Assembly (NCBI GenBank): GCA_019316985.1
Contig: CP079215.1
Location: 2,666,001-2,730,000 of the forward strand
Direction: 5' to 3'
Length of the DNA: 64,000 bases
Source: Paraniabella defluvii
Lineage (GTDB): Bacteria; Bacteroidota; Bacteroidia; Chitinophagales; Chitinophagaceae
The notes beneath the pieces were generated by a model. It was not told where the DNA came from. It made no database searches and saw only the letters and a list, made by a program, of their open reading frames with translations. Positions 10,703 through 20,805 of the stretch are shown here, piece by piece. Position 1 is the first letter of the stretch; each line of letters opens with the position of its first letter. Made by a program: the position numbers and the translations under genes.

Positions 10703-10873
10703 TTAAAAAATGAAAGAAAAATCCGTGTGGGCTGCGATAGCAGCCGGTTGAATAGGGTGGGTGTATCGGATTTTTCCAGATTCTTCTTTCACTTCTTGTT
10801 TATCGTTTTTGCAAAAGCTAACAGTAGTCAGCAGCAGGCTGGCAACGGCGATAAAACAAATTGTTTTCTTCAT
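10703..10873 (-). CDS. Small possible lipoprotein
   Basis: A 56-residue frame starts MKKTICFIAVASLLLTTVSF with Cys next, then K-N-D-K-Q-E-V-K-E-E. The shape is that of a Bacteroidota lipoprotein (Cys followed by a charged stretch), although Phe before the Cys is not ideal for the lipobox. Its second half overlaps a strong inverted repeat (AAAATCCG / CGGATTTT, about 10720-10780) with an inner GGCTGC/GCAGCC hairpin, so the true coding end is doubtful and a frameshift may hide a different C-terminus. No family recognised. Confidence 0.4.
   Translation of the reverse strand: MKKTICFIAVASLLLTTVSFCKNDKQEVKEESGKIRYTHPIQPAAIAAHTDFSFIF
10720..10780 (-). terminator. Large stem with inner hairpin and T-rich tail
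   Basis: Outer arms AAAATCCG and CGGATTTT enclose about 40 bases that include a perfect GGCTGC-TATC-GCAGCC hairpin. On the minus strand the stem is followed by TTTTTC and TTTTTT. It resembles a terminator or attenuator lying inside the small gene above. Confidence 0.45.
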
Positions 10874-11252
10874 GGGTAAATTTTGCTGGTTAAAAAAGCA
10901 CCCGGTTATACGTTCTCATGCGTGCGCTTAATAAACCGCTTTGATTTTTTATAAGACGATCAAAAACATCATTTCGTAACACATGTATAAAATTTTTTTT
11001 GACAATTTAACCGGCATGTACACTATATGAGATAGCTGATCTGTCAAAATGTGTATAACCTGTGTTTTCGTGTACGGAAAATGTTTGGAAATAAAGATTT
11101 TTTCTACCCTTTTTCGGGTCTAAATTCGCCTTTTGATTTCAAAGGGTAAGTACACCTCAACTAATTAATTAACAGAATTACAAGTAGGATTGCACCCGCC
11201 GAATCGTTGGTAATAACTGATGACAGGACCTTTTATCTTATGAACTGAACAA
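10874..11252 (+). promoter_or_regulatory. AT-rich leader region upstream of dnaB
   Basis: No gene is seen in this 380-base gap. It carries a sequence fitting the Bacteroidota promoter pattern only loosely (TTTG near 11082-11086, then 17 bases, then TACCCTTT) and an AGGG/CCCT-type dyad around ACCCTTTTTCGGGT near 11106-11120. The dnaB transcript probably starts in this region. Confidence 0.3.
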
Positions 11253-12836
11253 ATGGACCCTATAAATTTAAATAAAGACAGGAAACAGAAAAGAAGGACA
11301 GCAGGAAGCGCTGTAGATATGGGCACAATGATGTATGGCAAAGTACCACCGCAGGCACGCGAGCTGGAAGAGGCGGTTTTGGGTGCCATTATGCTGGAAA
11401 AGGGTGCGTTTGATGCCGTAATTGAAACTATCCGGAATCCTGAATGTTTTTACGTGGATGCGCACCAGCGCATTTTCCGCGCCATACAGTCTTTAGCAAA
11501 TAAAAGCCAGCCGATCGATATTCTTACCGTGGTGGAAGAGTTGCGTATGAAGGAAGAGCTGGAGATGGTGGGCGGTCCTTACTATGTAACCAAGCTTACA
11601 AATACCGTGGTATCCGCTGCCAACGTAGAGTCGCACGCGCGTATCATCATGCAGAAGTTTATTCAGCGTGAGCTGATACGGATCAGCGGGGAAATATTGA
11701 CGGATGCCTACGAAGACAGTGCTGATGTTTTCGACCTGCTGGACGATGCAGAATCCAAGCTTTTTGAAATTACCAACTCGCATATGAAGAGTACGATGCA
11801 ATCCATCGACTCCGTATTGGTTGATACCATAAAGCGTATCGAAGATTTGCGCCACCGCAACGAAGATGTAACGGGCGTTCCCAGTGGTTTTAAACCTTTG
11901 GATAAAGTAACCTATGGCTGGCAGAACAGTGACCTGATCATCCTGGCGGCAAGGCCGGCTGTGGGTAAAACAGCCTTCGCGCTAAACCTGGCGCGACGCC
12001 ATTATGAATCCGTTGAAGCAAACGCCGGTTGCCTTTTTCTCTTTGGAGATGAGCGCCGCCCAGCTGGTACAGCGTGTATTGTCGGCCGAAAGCGAGATCA
12101 TGCTGGAAAAAATTGCCCGTGGTAAAATGGAAGAGCACGAGATGAAGCAGTTGTATACCAAAGGGATACAACGATTATCGCAGGCCCCTCTTTTTATTGA
12201 TGATACAGCAGCCTTAAACATATTTGAGCTACGTGCCAAATGCCGTAAGCTTAAAAACAAACATAATATCGGTATGGTGATCATCGACTATTTACAGTTG
12301 ATGAGTGGCGGAGGAGATAATAAAAATGGAAACCGCGAGCAGGAGATCAGCACCATCAGCCGTAACCTGAAGGGATTGGCCAAAGAGCTGAATATTCCTA
12401 TCATCGCCCTTTCGCAGTTAAGCCGTGCGGTGGAGCAGCGGGGAACCAAAGAAGGGAGCAGGGTACCTCAGTTGAGTGACCTTCGTGAATCGGGTGCCAT
12501 TGAGCAGGATGCGGATATGGTTATGTTCCTGTACCGTCCGGATTATTACGATATCAATACCAATTCGGAGGAGAAGACCAAAAGGGTTTAACCGAGGTAA
12601 AGATTGCCAAGCACCGTAACGGTTCACTGGAAACAGTGAAGTTAAAGGCTTTGCTACATATACAAAAGTTCATTGCCTGGGACGATGATCCTTATAATGC
12701 TATTGGATTGGGTGGCGGTACCTGGCGTCCCGTAAATGATGATGCGGATGGTGGCGGAGCCGGCGCAAGACTCTTCCAGGCGCAAAGCAAGATGAACAAT
12801 ATGAGCGATGATGAGCTGGATGAAGCGCCGTTTTAG
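11253..12836 (+). CDS. dnaB: Replicative DNA helicase DnaB (frameshifted)
   Basis: Hexameric helicase that unwinds DNA at the replication fork. N-terminal helical domain (P-P-Q-A-R-E-L-E-E-A-V-L-G-A-I-M-L), linker, then a RecA-like core with Walker A (A-R-P-A-V-G-K-T-A-F) near residue 232, S-L-E-M-S-A in the H1a region, Walker B (V-I-I-D-Y-L-Q-L-M) and the D-L-R-E-S-G-A-I-E-Q-D-A-D motif. Frame breaks lie near 11995 and 12588. The rejoined protein is about 527 residues, as in other Bacteroidota, and ends in an acidic tail (D-D-E-L-D-E-A-P-F). No intein is present. The breaks must be sequence errors, since the gene is essential. Confidence 0.95.
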
Positions 12837-12844
12837 AGAGCTTA

Positions 12845-12882
12845 CAGATCATGGTTCATAGATCATGGTTCATAGATCATAG
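12845..12882. repeat. Short tandem repeat, 14-base unit
   Basis: The unit AGATCATGGTTCAT occurs twice in direct succession, followed by the partial unit AGATCATAG. Similar words in the other orientation occur at 7665-7692 and 46580-46603, so it belongs to a dispersed intergenic family. Confidence 0.6.
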
Positions 12883-12915
12883 TAGAGAGAATCCAATCAG
12901 ATTTTAATCAGGAAT

Positions 12916-13793
12916 TTGTTGCCTTATTTTTATATACAGGAACTTGGGCTTAGTTCGAAGATATCGGAAAGCGATGAAGGTATTTTCACAGGAGTGAACT
13001 TAGCAGCGGATCAGCCCGGTATCAATGTTAAATATCCATCGCCTGAAGCTGGAAATGATGAGAAGGCAAGCGCTGAGGCAACTAATGAACCTGCTGCTAT
13101 TGCAAAAAAGAGATAAGGAAAAGACCAGTCGTAACCATAACATTGGATGAAACCAACTCCAAACATGCGATCCAGGTATTGAGGATGAAAGTGGGCGATC
13201 AAATGCATCTAACCGACGGAAAAGGGCACCTGATTACTGCTACTATTGTTAACGATCACCGGAAACACTGTCAGGTGTCGGTTGATTTTATAGAGTCCCA
13301 AGAAAAGAAAGGTTCGGAAGTAACTATTGCGATTGCCCTCACCAAAAATACCAGTCGCTTTGAGTGGTTCCTCGAAAAAGCCGCAGAGCTGGGTGTAAGC
13401 AGGGTAATCCCACTTATTACCAAACGAACCGAAAAACAAAAGTTTAAAGAAGAGCGCCTTCAAAATATACTGGTAAGCGCCATGCTGCAAAGCCAGCAAA
13501 CCTGGCTCCTGCAAATGAATGCCCCGGTTGAATTTGGTCAACTCATTGCTAATCCTGAGCTTGCGCCTGCCTCTAATAGGTACATTGCTCATTGTATTGA
13601 AACCGATAGGCTGCCGCTAAAACATTCCTTGTTGTCTTCTATCATTTTAATCGGGCCCGAAGGCGACTTCACCTCAGAAGAAATTGCAACCGCCTTGAGC
13701 AACGGCTATCAGCCGGTTACATTAGGACCTACCCGCTTGCGAACAGAAACAGCAGGCATGGCAGCTGCAACATTATTAAGAATCGGCAATTAA
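12916..13793 (+). CDS. rsmE: 16S rRNA m3U1498 methyltransferase RsmE with an insert in the PUA region (one frameshift)
   Basis: SPOUT methyltransferase that methylates U1498 of 16S rRNA. The N-terminal strand L-P-Y-F-Y-I and the segment L-D-E-T-N-S-K-H-A-I-Q-V-L-R-M form the PUA domain; the C-terminal knot has I-G-P-E-G-D-F-T-S-E-E and L-G-P-T-R-L-R-T-E-T-A, the SAM-binding motifs. Between the first strand and S-K-H-A-I there are roughly 70 residues where the family has about 15; the extra part is Ala/Glu/Lys-rich. The frame breaks near 13115. The best start is TTG at 12916. Assignment is sure; the insert is unusual. Confidence 0.9.
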
Positions 13794-13830
13794 GGCCGAT
13801 AACTTTATTATGTTTGCTGAAAATCTGATC

Positions 13831-14942
13831 ATGCAGCAGGCAATTATCAATGCTACCATTTTTACCGGCGCTGAAATTATAGAAAGAGCTTCCATTCTTA
13901 TTGAAAATGGGAAGATATCGGAAATAGGCACTGCTTTGCCTGATGGCGTTCCGGTAATAGATGCCGCGGGCAAAAATATTGCACCTTCCTTTATCGATAT
14001 ACAGCCGAATGGCGGTTATGATCTTTATTTTTCCAAAGAGTTATCCGAGGCTTCTTTGCAGGATATGTACCAGGCCAGTACCGATCATGGTACCGGTTAT
14101 ATACTGCCCACATTAATCTCTTCCGATTTTAAAACAATTTTGAAAGCTATTGAAGTGGTTAAAAACTTTATGCAGCAACAACCAGGGGTATTAGGTATGC
14201 ATCTGGAAGGCCCTTTCATAAATGCAGACAAACGGGGCGCGCATCCGGCTGCTGTTATTCGCAGGCCGACTGATGAAGAATTAAAACAGATCATTGCATT
14301 GGGTAAGGATGTGATTAAGATTATTACAATAGCTCCCGAATGCTTTACGGACGACCAGTTACAATTATTGCTGGATAGCGGGATGAATGTAGCCATAGGA
14401 CATACTGCTGTTACATATGATCAGGCGCAGTATTATTTTTCAAAAGGTATTCGGCTGGTAACGCACTTATATAATGCGATGACCCAGATGGGGCACCGGG
14501 AGTGCGGCCTGGTGGGTGCTATATTTGATAACGACGAGGTATATGCGCCTATAATCCTGGATGGAGGCCATTGCCATTATGCTGCTGCAAGAGTGGCCTA
14601 TAAGCAAAAAGGCAATAGGCTTATATTATTATCTGATGCCGCTTTTCTGGGAAGGAAAAAACAGGTGTTTGACTGGGAAAACCTGAGTATAAAAATGGTA
14701 GACGGGTATTACCGCGATGGTGCCGGTAATTTAGGGGCGCTGCTATATCAATGCCTGATGCTGTTAAAAACGCTGTGGCACATCTCCATGTAACCTTACA
14801 GGAAGCTGTTGAAATGGCTACCAGCCGTGTAGCAACAGCTTTAAAAATGGATGATCGTATAGGATTTATTAAGCCGGGATACGACGCCAGGTTTATATTG
14901 TTCGATAATGAACTGAATACAGTGGAGTTTTTAGCCGGCTAG
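13831..14942 (+). CDS. nagA: N-acetylglucosamine-6-phosphate deacetylase (one frameshift)
   Basis: Cytoplasmic amidohydrolase that removes acetate from GlcNAc-6-phosphate in amino-sugar recycling. Motifs: H-L-E-G-P-F-I (metal-binding Glu), G-H-T-A and H-L-Y-N-A-M (metal-binding His), H-R-E-C-G-L-V-G, and L-L-S-D-A (catalytic Asp). The frame breaks near 14745, after which G-A-A-I-S-M-P-D-A and the C-terminal beta strand (G-F-I-K-P-G-Y-D-A-R-F) follow. I prefer the ATG at 13831 over the one at 13810 because it places M-Q-Q-A-I-I-N-A-T just before the first strand. No nagB or transporter is adjacent. Confidence 0.9.
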
Positions 14943-14945
14943 GTA

Positions 14946-15443
14946 TTAAACATCGCCTTCCTCAAATGAAAGCTCTATATGCTTTTGCTGTGCTTCCATC
15001 TTCCTCATTGTAATGCCCGCCTTTTCCAACATTTTCTTCGAAGCGATAAAGCTGTCCTGTGTTGCATATTTATCCGAGAGGTAAATAACTTCTCCAATAC
15101 CGGCCTGAATAATGGCCTTGGTACATTCGTTACAAGGGAAAAGTGCGGTATATATTTTACACCCGTGCAGGCTGATGCCTATATTGTTGAGGATGGCATT
15201 CAACTCTGCGTGGCATACATAGGGATATTTGGTGTCGAGGAAACTGCCCTGTTTTTGCCAGGGAAATTCATCGTCGCTGATGCCAATGGGCAGGCCGTTA
15301 TACCCAACTCCTACAATTTTATTTTGAGTATTTACAATGCAGGCGCCCACCTGGGTAGAGGGATCTTTGCTACGTTTGCCCGAAAGCAATGCTACTCCCA
15401 TAAAGTATTCATCCCAGCTGATATAATTTTCTCTTTTTGCCAT
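14946..15443 (-). CDS. dCMP deaminase / cytidine deaminase-family protein
   Basis: Zinc enzyme converting dCMP to dUMP, a precursor of dTMP. Intact at 165 residues. Zinc site: C-H-A-E (His and catalytic Glu) and P-C-N-E-C (two Cys). The segments S-K-D-P-S-T-Q-V-G-A and G-Y-N-G-L-P are typical of ComEB-type dCMP deaminases. It ends only 3 bases from the nagA stop on the opposite strand. One of the few undamaged genes in the window. Confidence 0.92.
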   Translation of the reverse strand: MAKRENYISWDEYFMGVALLSGKRSKDPSTQVGACIVNTQNKIVGVGYNGLPIGISDDEFPWQKQGSFLDTKYPYVCHAELNAILNNIGISLHGCKIYTALFPCNECTKAIIQAGIGEVIYLSDKYATQDSFIASKKMLEKAGITMRKMEAQQKHIELSFEEGDV

Positions 15444-15513
15444 TCGCGAATTTTAATCGTCTCGGCAAAATTATTGGAATGGATGATAGACTATCTGGCG
15501 GTAAATATGCCGC

Positions 15514-16086
15514 TTATACTTTCTTGATTTCTTGAGTGGCCTTAAGGTAGAGCTCATATACTTTTTGGGCGCCCAGCAGCGTGCTTGTATCATCTTCACA
15601 TTGATTCAAGACTTCCAGGAACTGTTTCCACAAGGTACCCGTCTGTTCTGCATAAACATTATAATAAGCTAGCGGAAGCAAAGCGAACAAGGGGTTCTTT
15701 TTTAGCTGCCTGATAATTACCTGCCCGCCTAAAGTAGCGCCTTCCAGAACATATAAGGCACCTAAAGCTTCGCTTTCATTGGTAAAGGCAGAGCCATGAA
15801 CTGATATGTGCGCATCTTCGGAAAGGTTGATATGGGAACTATGCATGTCCTCTTTAAGAGCGGGTAGTTTCTCTCTTTGGTGTAAATCGATTTTCTTTCC
15901 TGTTTTTTCTTTCAACGCCGAGAAGATGACAGGTTCTATCAAATGATGCACGAAATAATTCACGCGCAGCACGGTGTTGTAATCAGATAAGCTGAAACTC
16001 CCGTTCATGATAGCTGCCGAAAACATTGCCTGTTCCAGCTGCGCATGTAACGGGGCGGTTGCTTTTTTAATAGTATTACTGATCAT
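15514..16086 (-). CDS. bphO: Biliverdin-producing heme oxygenase (BphO-type)
   Basis: Cytoplasmic enzyme that opens heme to biliverdin, the chromophore of bacteriophytochromes. Intact at 190 residues. Early His in T-A-P-L-H-A-Q-L-E is the likely proximal heme ligand. The segment G-A-L-Y-V-L-E-G-A-T-L-G-G-Q-V-I is the distal-helix signature of bacterial heme oxygenases. Its start directly follows the phytochrome kinase stop, so the two genes are translationally coupled. That neighbour makes chromophore supply its most likely job rather than iron scavenging. Confidence 0.92.
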   Translation of the reverse strand: MISNTIKKATAPLHAQLEQAMFSAAIMNGSFSLSDYNTVLRVNYFVHHLIEPVIFSALKEKTGKKIDLHQREKLPALKEDMHSSHINLSEDAHISVHGSAFTNESEALGALYVLEGATLGGQVIIRQLKKNPLFALLPLAYYNVYAEQTGTLWKQFLEVLNQCEDDTSTLLGAQKVYELYLKATQEIKKV

Positions 16087-18302
16087 TTAAGATGGCGTGT
16101 TTTGAAAGACCAGGTAGAAGGCTGTTCCTTCGCCCAGGTTACTGATGCACCAGGCATAGCCTTTATGTTTTTCCAGTATCGTTTGTACAATGGGAAGCCC
16201 TATGCCCGATCCTTCGAATTCACCGGCATTCTGGCAACGGTTAAACAGGTCGAATATATGGGCATGATCTTCGGGTGGAATTCCAATGCCGTTATCCAAT
16301 ATCTTATAACAGGTATAGGTGTCTTTTTGAAAACCAGTGATCTCAACCCTGGGGTTGCTTGCTTTGGAGCTGTATTTTAAAGCATTCCCTATTATATTGG
16401 AGAAGCAGTGATAAATAAGATGATGATCTCCGAATATCTGGGGCGTGTTGCCAATTACAATCTTTGTTTTATAGTACTCATGTGCAATGGTATGATCGCT
16501 TACAATGTCTTTAATGAGCTTAGAAACGTCTACTTCCTTAAATGTGATCTCATTTTTATTGATGCGTGTAAGCTGGTTGACACCCGATATCATTTCGGTC
16601 ATCTTGTCAACACTTGTCATGATCTTTTGGTGATCTCCTTTTCTTTAGGACTCATAGAATCACCTGCCAGCAATAACAGCTGTGCATACGACCTGATTAC
16701 GGTGAGCGGTGTTTTCAGATCATGAGAAACAGTATAGCTGAAAAATTCAAGATCCTTGGTAATACGGTTGAGCTTGCTATTGTAGTCTGATAACTGCTTT
16801 CTTTCCTTTTCGAAAGAAGAGTCGATCAGTAGCGCCACACGCTGGGCCGAACTGATTTCTTCGTTGGTCCAGCTTTCTGATTGCCGGGTAATATTTTCCC
16901 GCCAAACGGCGAATGATTTCCTGGGTACATATTGCTGCAGCTGCTGATTGCCCTTTACCGGTTGTGTATCTTTATTATGCGGGTTGCCGGCCCACTGAAC
17001 CACATACCGGTTTTCTTTTTTAAACCATACCAGGTATCCGCCTTCTACAGCAAGCGGGGCTATTAATATACCACTGGCTTTTTTATAATACTCGCCGGCT
17101 TTTTTATCTTCCTGCGAAAACTGTTGTGTATAATACAAGCCATAGATACGCCTCGCTTTATGCCATTCGATGACGGATAGTATCTGGTCTCTCTCAGGTA
17201 CAAGGCCATAGGTATACAGCTGGCCGTCGAACATCATCGCAAAGCCAGATGCGCCGGTAGTTTGCAGCAGGTGCTGCAATCCCTTGTTCAGGCTCGATTT
17301 AAAATGATGCTCCTGTATGATCAGCTCCTGCAGTTTGGAATAGCTGGCTGTATATTTACGTTCGGCCTGTTTGGAAATATCTTTTAACTTTTCGGAGATC
17401 CGCGACATCATTACTTTGGCTATAAGCAAAGTTGCCTGCCGAACTTTATAGTCTATGATCTTGCGGGAGCTGTGATGGCATGAAACAAGGCCCCATAGCA
17501 TATTGTCGTCCATTATAGATACACTGTAGCTGGACACAACCCCATGTTCTTTAAATACTCAATATGTGTGGGAGATACCGCGCGTAAAACAGAATAGGTA
17601 AGATCAAGGGGGCGGGCGTTAACGAAATGACAGGCGGCGTAGCTCCACCCGCTTCATGTACCAGCCGGATATGATTCTTTTATAGAGTTCCCGGGCTTGC
17701 CTTGGTATATCCGTTTCAGGATAACGCAGCCCCATGAAGGGCTCCATCGAGAGGTCGATGGCCTCTGCAACCACCTGCCCGCTTCCGTCGTTATGAAACT
17801 GGTATACCATTACCCGTTCAAAACCGGTGATCCGCTTTATCTCCGAAACAGCAGCGTCCATAATGTCGGCAATGGCGTTCTGGCCGATAACAGTATCCAC
17901 TATTTCAAATATTTTATCCGACACATCGCCTTCCTGTAAAACGGGTTCTGTTTCGAATATCAGGTAATTGCTGCTAAAAGAATGAACCAGGTAATAGCTG
18001 GCATCATCATTGCAGGTGACAACAGGGTAATGACTGGGTAAGCTTTCATCACCTTTGCACAGCGAGGCCGCATAACGGGAGAAAGAAAACCCGGCGCCGG
18101 TAATGAGCTGATCTAAAATTTTACAATGTCTTCCAATAATGTCATTGGCGTTAATTGATAACAGCACATCTACGTTTTCACTTACATGGGTGATCTGTTC
18201 TTTATCCTTCTCTATTCCGATCAGGAATCCCCGGTCCTGGATCTTTCCAAGAATATGAATCGGTTCAGTATGGCATTGAAGTATTGAAGAAGGATTACTC
18301 AT
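16087..18302 (-). CDS. bphP: Bacteriophytochrome histidine kinase (frameshifted)
   Basis: Red/far-red light sensor kinase. Order: PAS (1-110), GAF (about 130-310), PHY (about 320-500), HisKA and HATPase. Cys10 precedes E-P-I-H-I-L-G, the biliverdin-binding position. The usual Q-P-H-G after it reads Q-D-R-G here. The GAF holds Y-P-E-T-D-I-P-R-Q-A-R (the PRxSDIP motif), S-P-T-H-I-E-Y-L and S-C-H-H. The PHY tongue has V-P-R-K-S-F-A-V-W. The kinase has S-H-D-L-K-T-P, an N box, D-N-G-I-G-I and G-S-G-I-G-L. Frame breaks fall near 17695, 17625, 17545 and 16620. No response regulator is attached or directly next to it. About 740 residues. Confidence 0.93.
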
Positions 18303-18399
18303 AAACGGTGTGGGTGATTATTCCTGAACCTGACAGAGGGTAAATGTAGCTATTGTTTTCGATATATATATTATAAACGTTTTTAAAGACTTTTTAGTA

Positions 18400-18413
18400 T
18401 TGATTTTCATCCA
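18400..18413. promoter_or_regulatory. Near-match to an FNR-type site between bphP and the DUF4846 gene
   Basis: TTGAT-TTTC-ATCCA differs by one base from TTGAT-N4-ATCAA. It is about 104 bases upstream of bphP and 80 upstream of the divergent gene. Weak alone; noted because of the perfect sites at 29815 and 36259. Confidence 0.25.
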
Positions 18414-18487
18414 AGTACATTGTAAATAATGTTGCTGCCGCTATGGAATACATGCATAACCGTGTCTTTATTTCAAAAAAATCTTTT

Positions 18488-19263
18488 ATGACATTACACA
18501 TGTGGAGCCTGCTTTTCTTAATTGGCTGTAATCAAATAAAAGCAGAGCAGGAAAAAGCTGTCTCCGCCACTGCATCAGTTAATAATGTTGAAGTGTATGA
18601 TAATGTAAATGCTATCCCGGTACCCGATGGCTTCAAGCGACTAACCTGTAAGGAAGGCTCCTTTGGACATTGGTTAAGGAAATTGGCATTAAAACCTGGT
18701 AAAGAAGTGTACCTGTATAATGGTAGCCTGAAACCCAATCAGGACGCACAATTCGCTGTTATTGATATGTCGGTAGGGAAGAAAGATCTGCAGCAATGTG
18801 CAGATGCCGTGATGCGGCTCAGGGCCGAATTTCTTTTCGATCAAAAGCTTTTTTCTGCTATTGTTTTCAGCGATAACCTTGGTAAAAAATATGAGTGGAA
18901 GGAAAATAATAATAGAGCCCGCTTCCAGGCGTATCTTGACCGTGTATTTGGAATGTGTGGTACTGCATCGCTTGAAAAACAACTTCGTCCGGCCGCTCTC
19001 AGCAGTGTAGAGCCGGGAGATGTATTCATAAAAGGAGGCTTCCCGGGTCATGCGATGATTGTTATGGATGTAGCCGTAAATAAGCGGGGAACCGCTGGTT
19101 TATGTTGGCGCAAAGCTATATGCCTGCACAGGATATACATATAGTTAAGAATCCCGGCAATCCCGCCAGTCCATGGTACCCCGCCGATGATGTTCAGCCG
19201 GTTGTAACTCCAGAATGGACGTTTATGCCAGGCCAGTTAAAAAGATGGCAGGCAACTTTGTGA
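18488..19263 (+). CDS. DUF4846 lipoprotein (one frameshift)
   Basis: Exported protein of the DUF4846 family, function unknown. Starting at 18488 gives MTLHMWSLLFLIGC, a good lipobox with Cys14. The body shows G-S-F-G-H-W-L-R, L-Y-N-G, and the characteristic G-H-A-M-I-V-M-D-V-A. The frame breaks near 19092; after it, L-A-Q-S-Y-M-P-A-Q-D-I-H-I and S-P-W-Y are the family's conserved end. About 258 residues. An upstream ATG at 18443 would add 15 residues before the signal peptide and is less likely. Confidence 0.82.
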
Positions 19264-19360
19264 GATGTTACGGTAATATTGACCAGGATCATTATTTGAA
19301 TTGAGTTTTATCATAAGCCTCCTAACCGGTAAAAATTAGTTTTACACCATCTTGGCTAAA

Positions 19361-19715
19361 ATGCAACTATATATTTCGGAAAGCACCCGACCGGAGGATG
19401 TAAAGAATTTCTTTTCATCCTGTTATCCTTTTCTGAAAATTGAGCTTTATAAAATGGGAGAGAACAATACAACTGCCCCGGGTAAAAAGCATTGCCCGGT
19501 AAAGGATAAGTTTATGGATCTTCCCGGGGAAGGAGTTGTTGATATTCATAGTGATATTACTGTTGCCGAATTGGGAAACAGCTTTGCCTGTTTTTGGTCT
19601 CAGAACGGAAGTTTTCAGAAAAAGCGGAAATGTATGGGTAGCAACTTTGCTAACCGATAACTGGACGCTGCAGCAGCAAAACAATGCAGGCGAAGAAATC
19701 ACCAATAATCCCTGA
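19361..19715 (+). CDS. Conserved small protein of unknown function (frameshifted)
   Basis: Starts MQLYISESTRPEDVKNFFS at 19361. The pattern (a short beta strand, then P-F-L-K-I-E-L-Y, then V-A-E-L, then V-F-R-K-S-G-N-V-W with L-T-D-N-W-T-L-Q-Q-Q-N) is one I associate with a conserved small Bacteroidota protein of unknown function. A frame break near 19600 hides the last 35 residues. About 118 residues, cytoplasmic, no signal peptide. It converges on the receiver-CRP gene, with 24 bases between the stops. Confidence 0.65.
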
Positions 19716-19739
19716 TCCGAATCTAATAAGGCAGGTTTC

Positions 19740-20793
19740 TTAATTTGCTTTCATTGAGTATAACAATACTTCCCCTTTTATATCAATCAGTTTTTCTGCC
19801 TTAAAGTCTGAGAGGGTCCTGATCAGTGATTCAGTAGCAATTCCGGTAGCCTGGGCCAGGTTATCTCTTGATAACCTGATTTCTGTTGTATCCGGTAATT
19901 CTTCCTTAAACTTATCAAGCATTATTGCCAACTGGTACGCTACTTTTTTTTCGTAATGAATTGTAAGCAATATTCAACAGGCTTTCTTCTTTTTCCAGCA
20001 CATTGTGTGTAATCAGCTTTATGAACTGGCGGGCAACCTGCATGTCGGCCGACATCAAAACCAAAAAATCATCTTTAGGGATGATCATTATTTCGGCATC
20101 TTCCAACACTTCCGCGCTTTCCCGGTAAACTATATTTTCAAGAATATAAGTGTAGCCCAGGAAGTCGCCCTTGCTTAATACATTTGTTATCAGCTCTCTT
20201 CCCGTCGTTATTCGATTTAAAGGTTTTTACCTTGCCGCTTTTCACATAATACACCGCCCTGGGTCTTTGTCCTTCGGCATAAATCTGCTGCTTCTTTTTA
20301 TAATTATATACTTCCCTGTCTTCAGAGACCAGGGGTATATGATTTACATTTTTACATTGGTCAGAAAGTTATTGAATGAGTCAGCCCCTTCAATGTCGCG
20401 TGCCAGCTGCTGTTTTACAGCTTCTGACTTATGTAGCCTCATCTCTACGGCTTTCAGCAGTTCTATTCCTTCAAACGGCTTGGTAATGTAGTCGTCAGCG
20501 CCTAGTTCCATGCCTTTCCGGAAGTCTGTTTTTTCCGACTTTGCTGTTAAAAAAATAAAAGGGATGCTGTTGGTTTTAGGATGTTGATTCAACAGGTATA
20601 CCACTCCATAGCCATCTAATACCGGCATCATGATATCGCAGATGATCAGGTCGGGTACTTGCTCTATAGCTATTTCTGTGCCCAGTTTGCCATTTTCGGC
20701 AGTAATAACGCAGTAGTTGGACAGTTCCAGTATTTCAGCAATGTTATCTCTTACTTCGTCGTTATCTTCTATTACAAGAATTTTTTTCATCAC
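19740..20793 (-). CDS. Receiver domain fused to a CRP/FNR-type transcription factor (frameshifted)
   Basis: Response regulator whose output is a CRP/FNR fold. Receiver at 1-120: acidic pair Glu8-Asp9, phosphate-accepting Asp52 in D-L-I-I-C-D-I-M-M-P, Thr in F-L-T-A-K, Lys in I-T-K-P-F. A linker leads to a cyclic-nucleotide-binding fold (V-Y-Y-V-K-S-G-K-V-K-T-F, L-E-D-A-E-I-M-I-I-P), then a long helix and a winged helix with the recognition segment A-T-E-S-L-I-R-T-L. That keeps the E-x-x-x-R spacing of CRP and FNR. Frame breaks in an A run near 20346, near 20207 and near 19950 split it into pieces. No Cys cluster for an iron-sulfur centre is seen. It follows the kinase gene by 12 bases. Confidence 0.88.
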
Positions 20794-20805
20794 GGGCTTT
20801 AGGGG

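Noticed and set aside
12845-12882. CRISPR-like tandem repeat
   Set aside because: Units are 14 bases in direct contact with no spacers and only two full copies.
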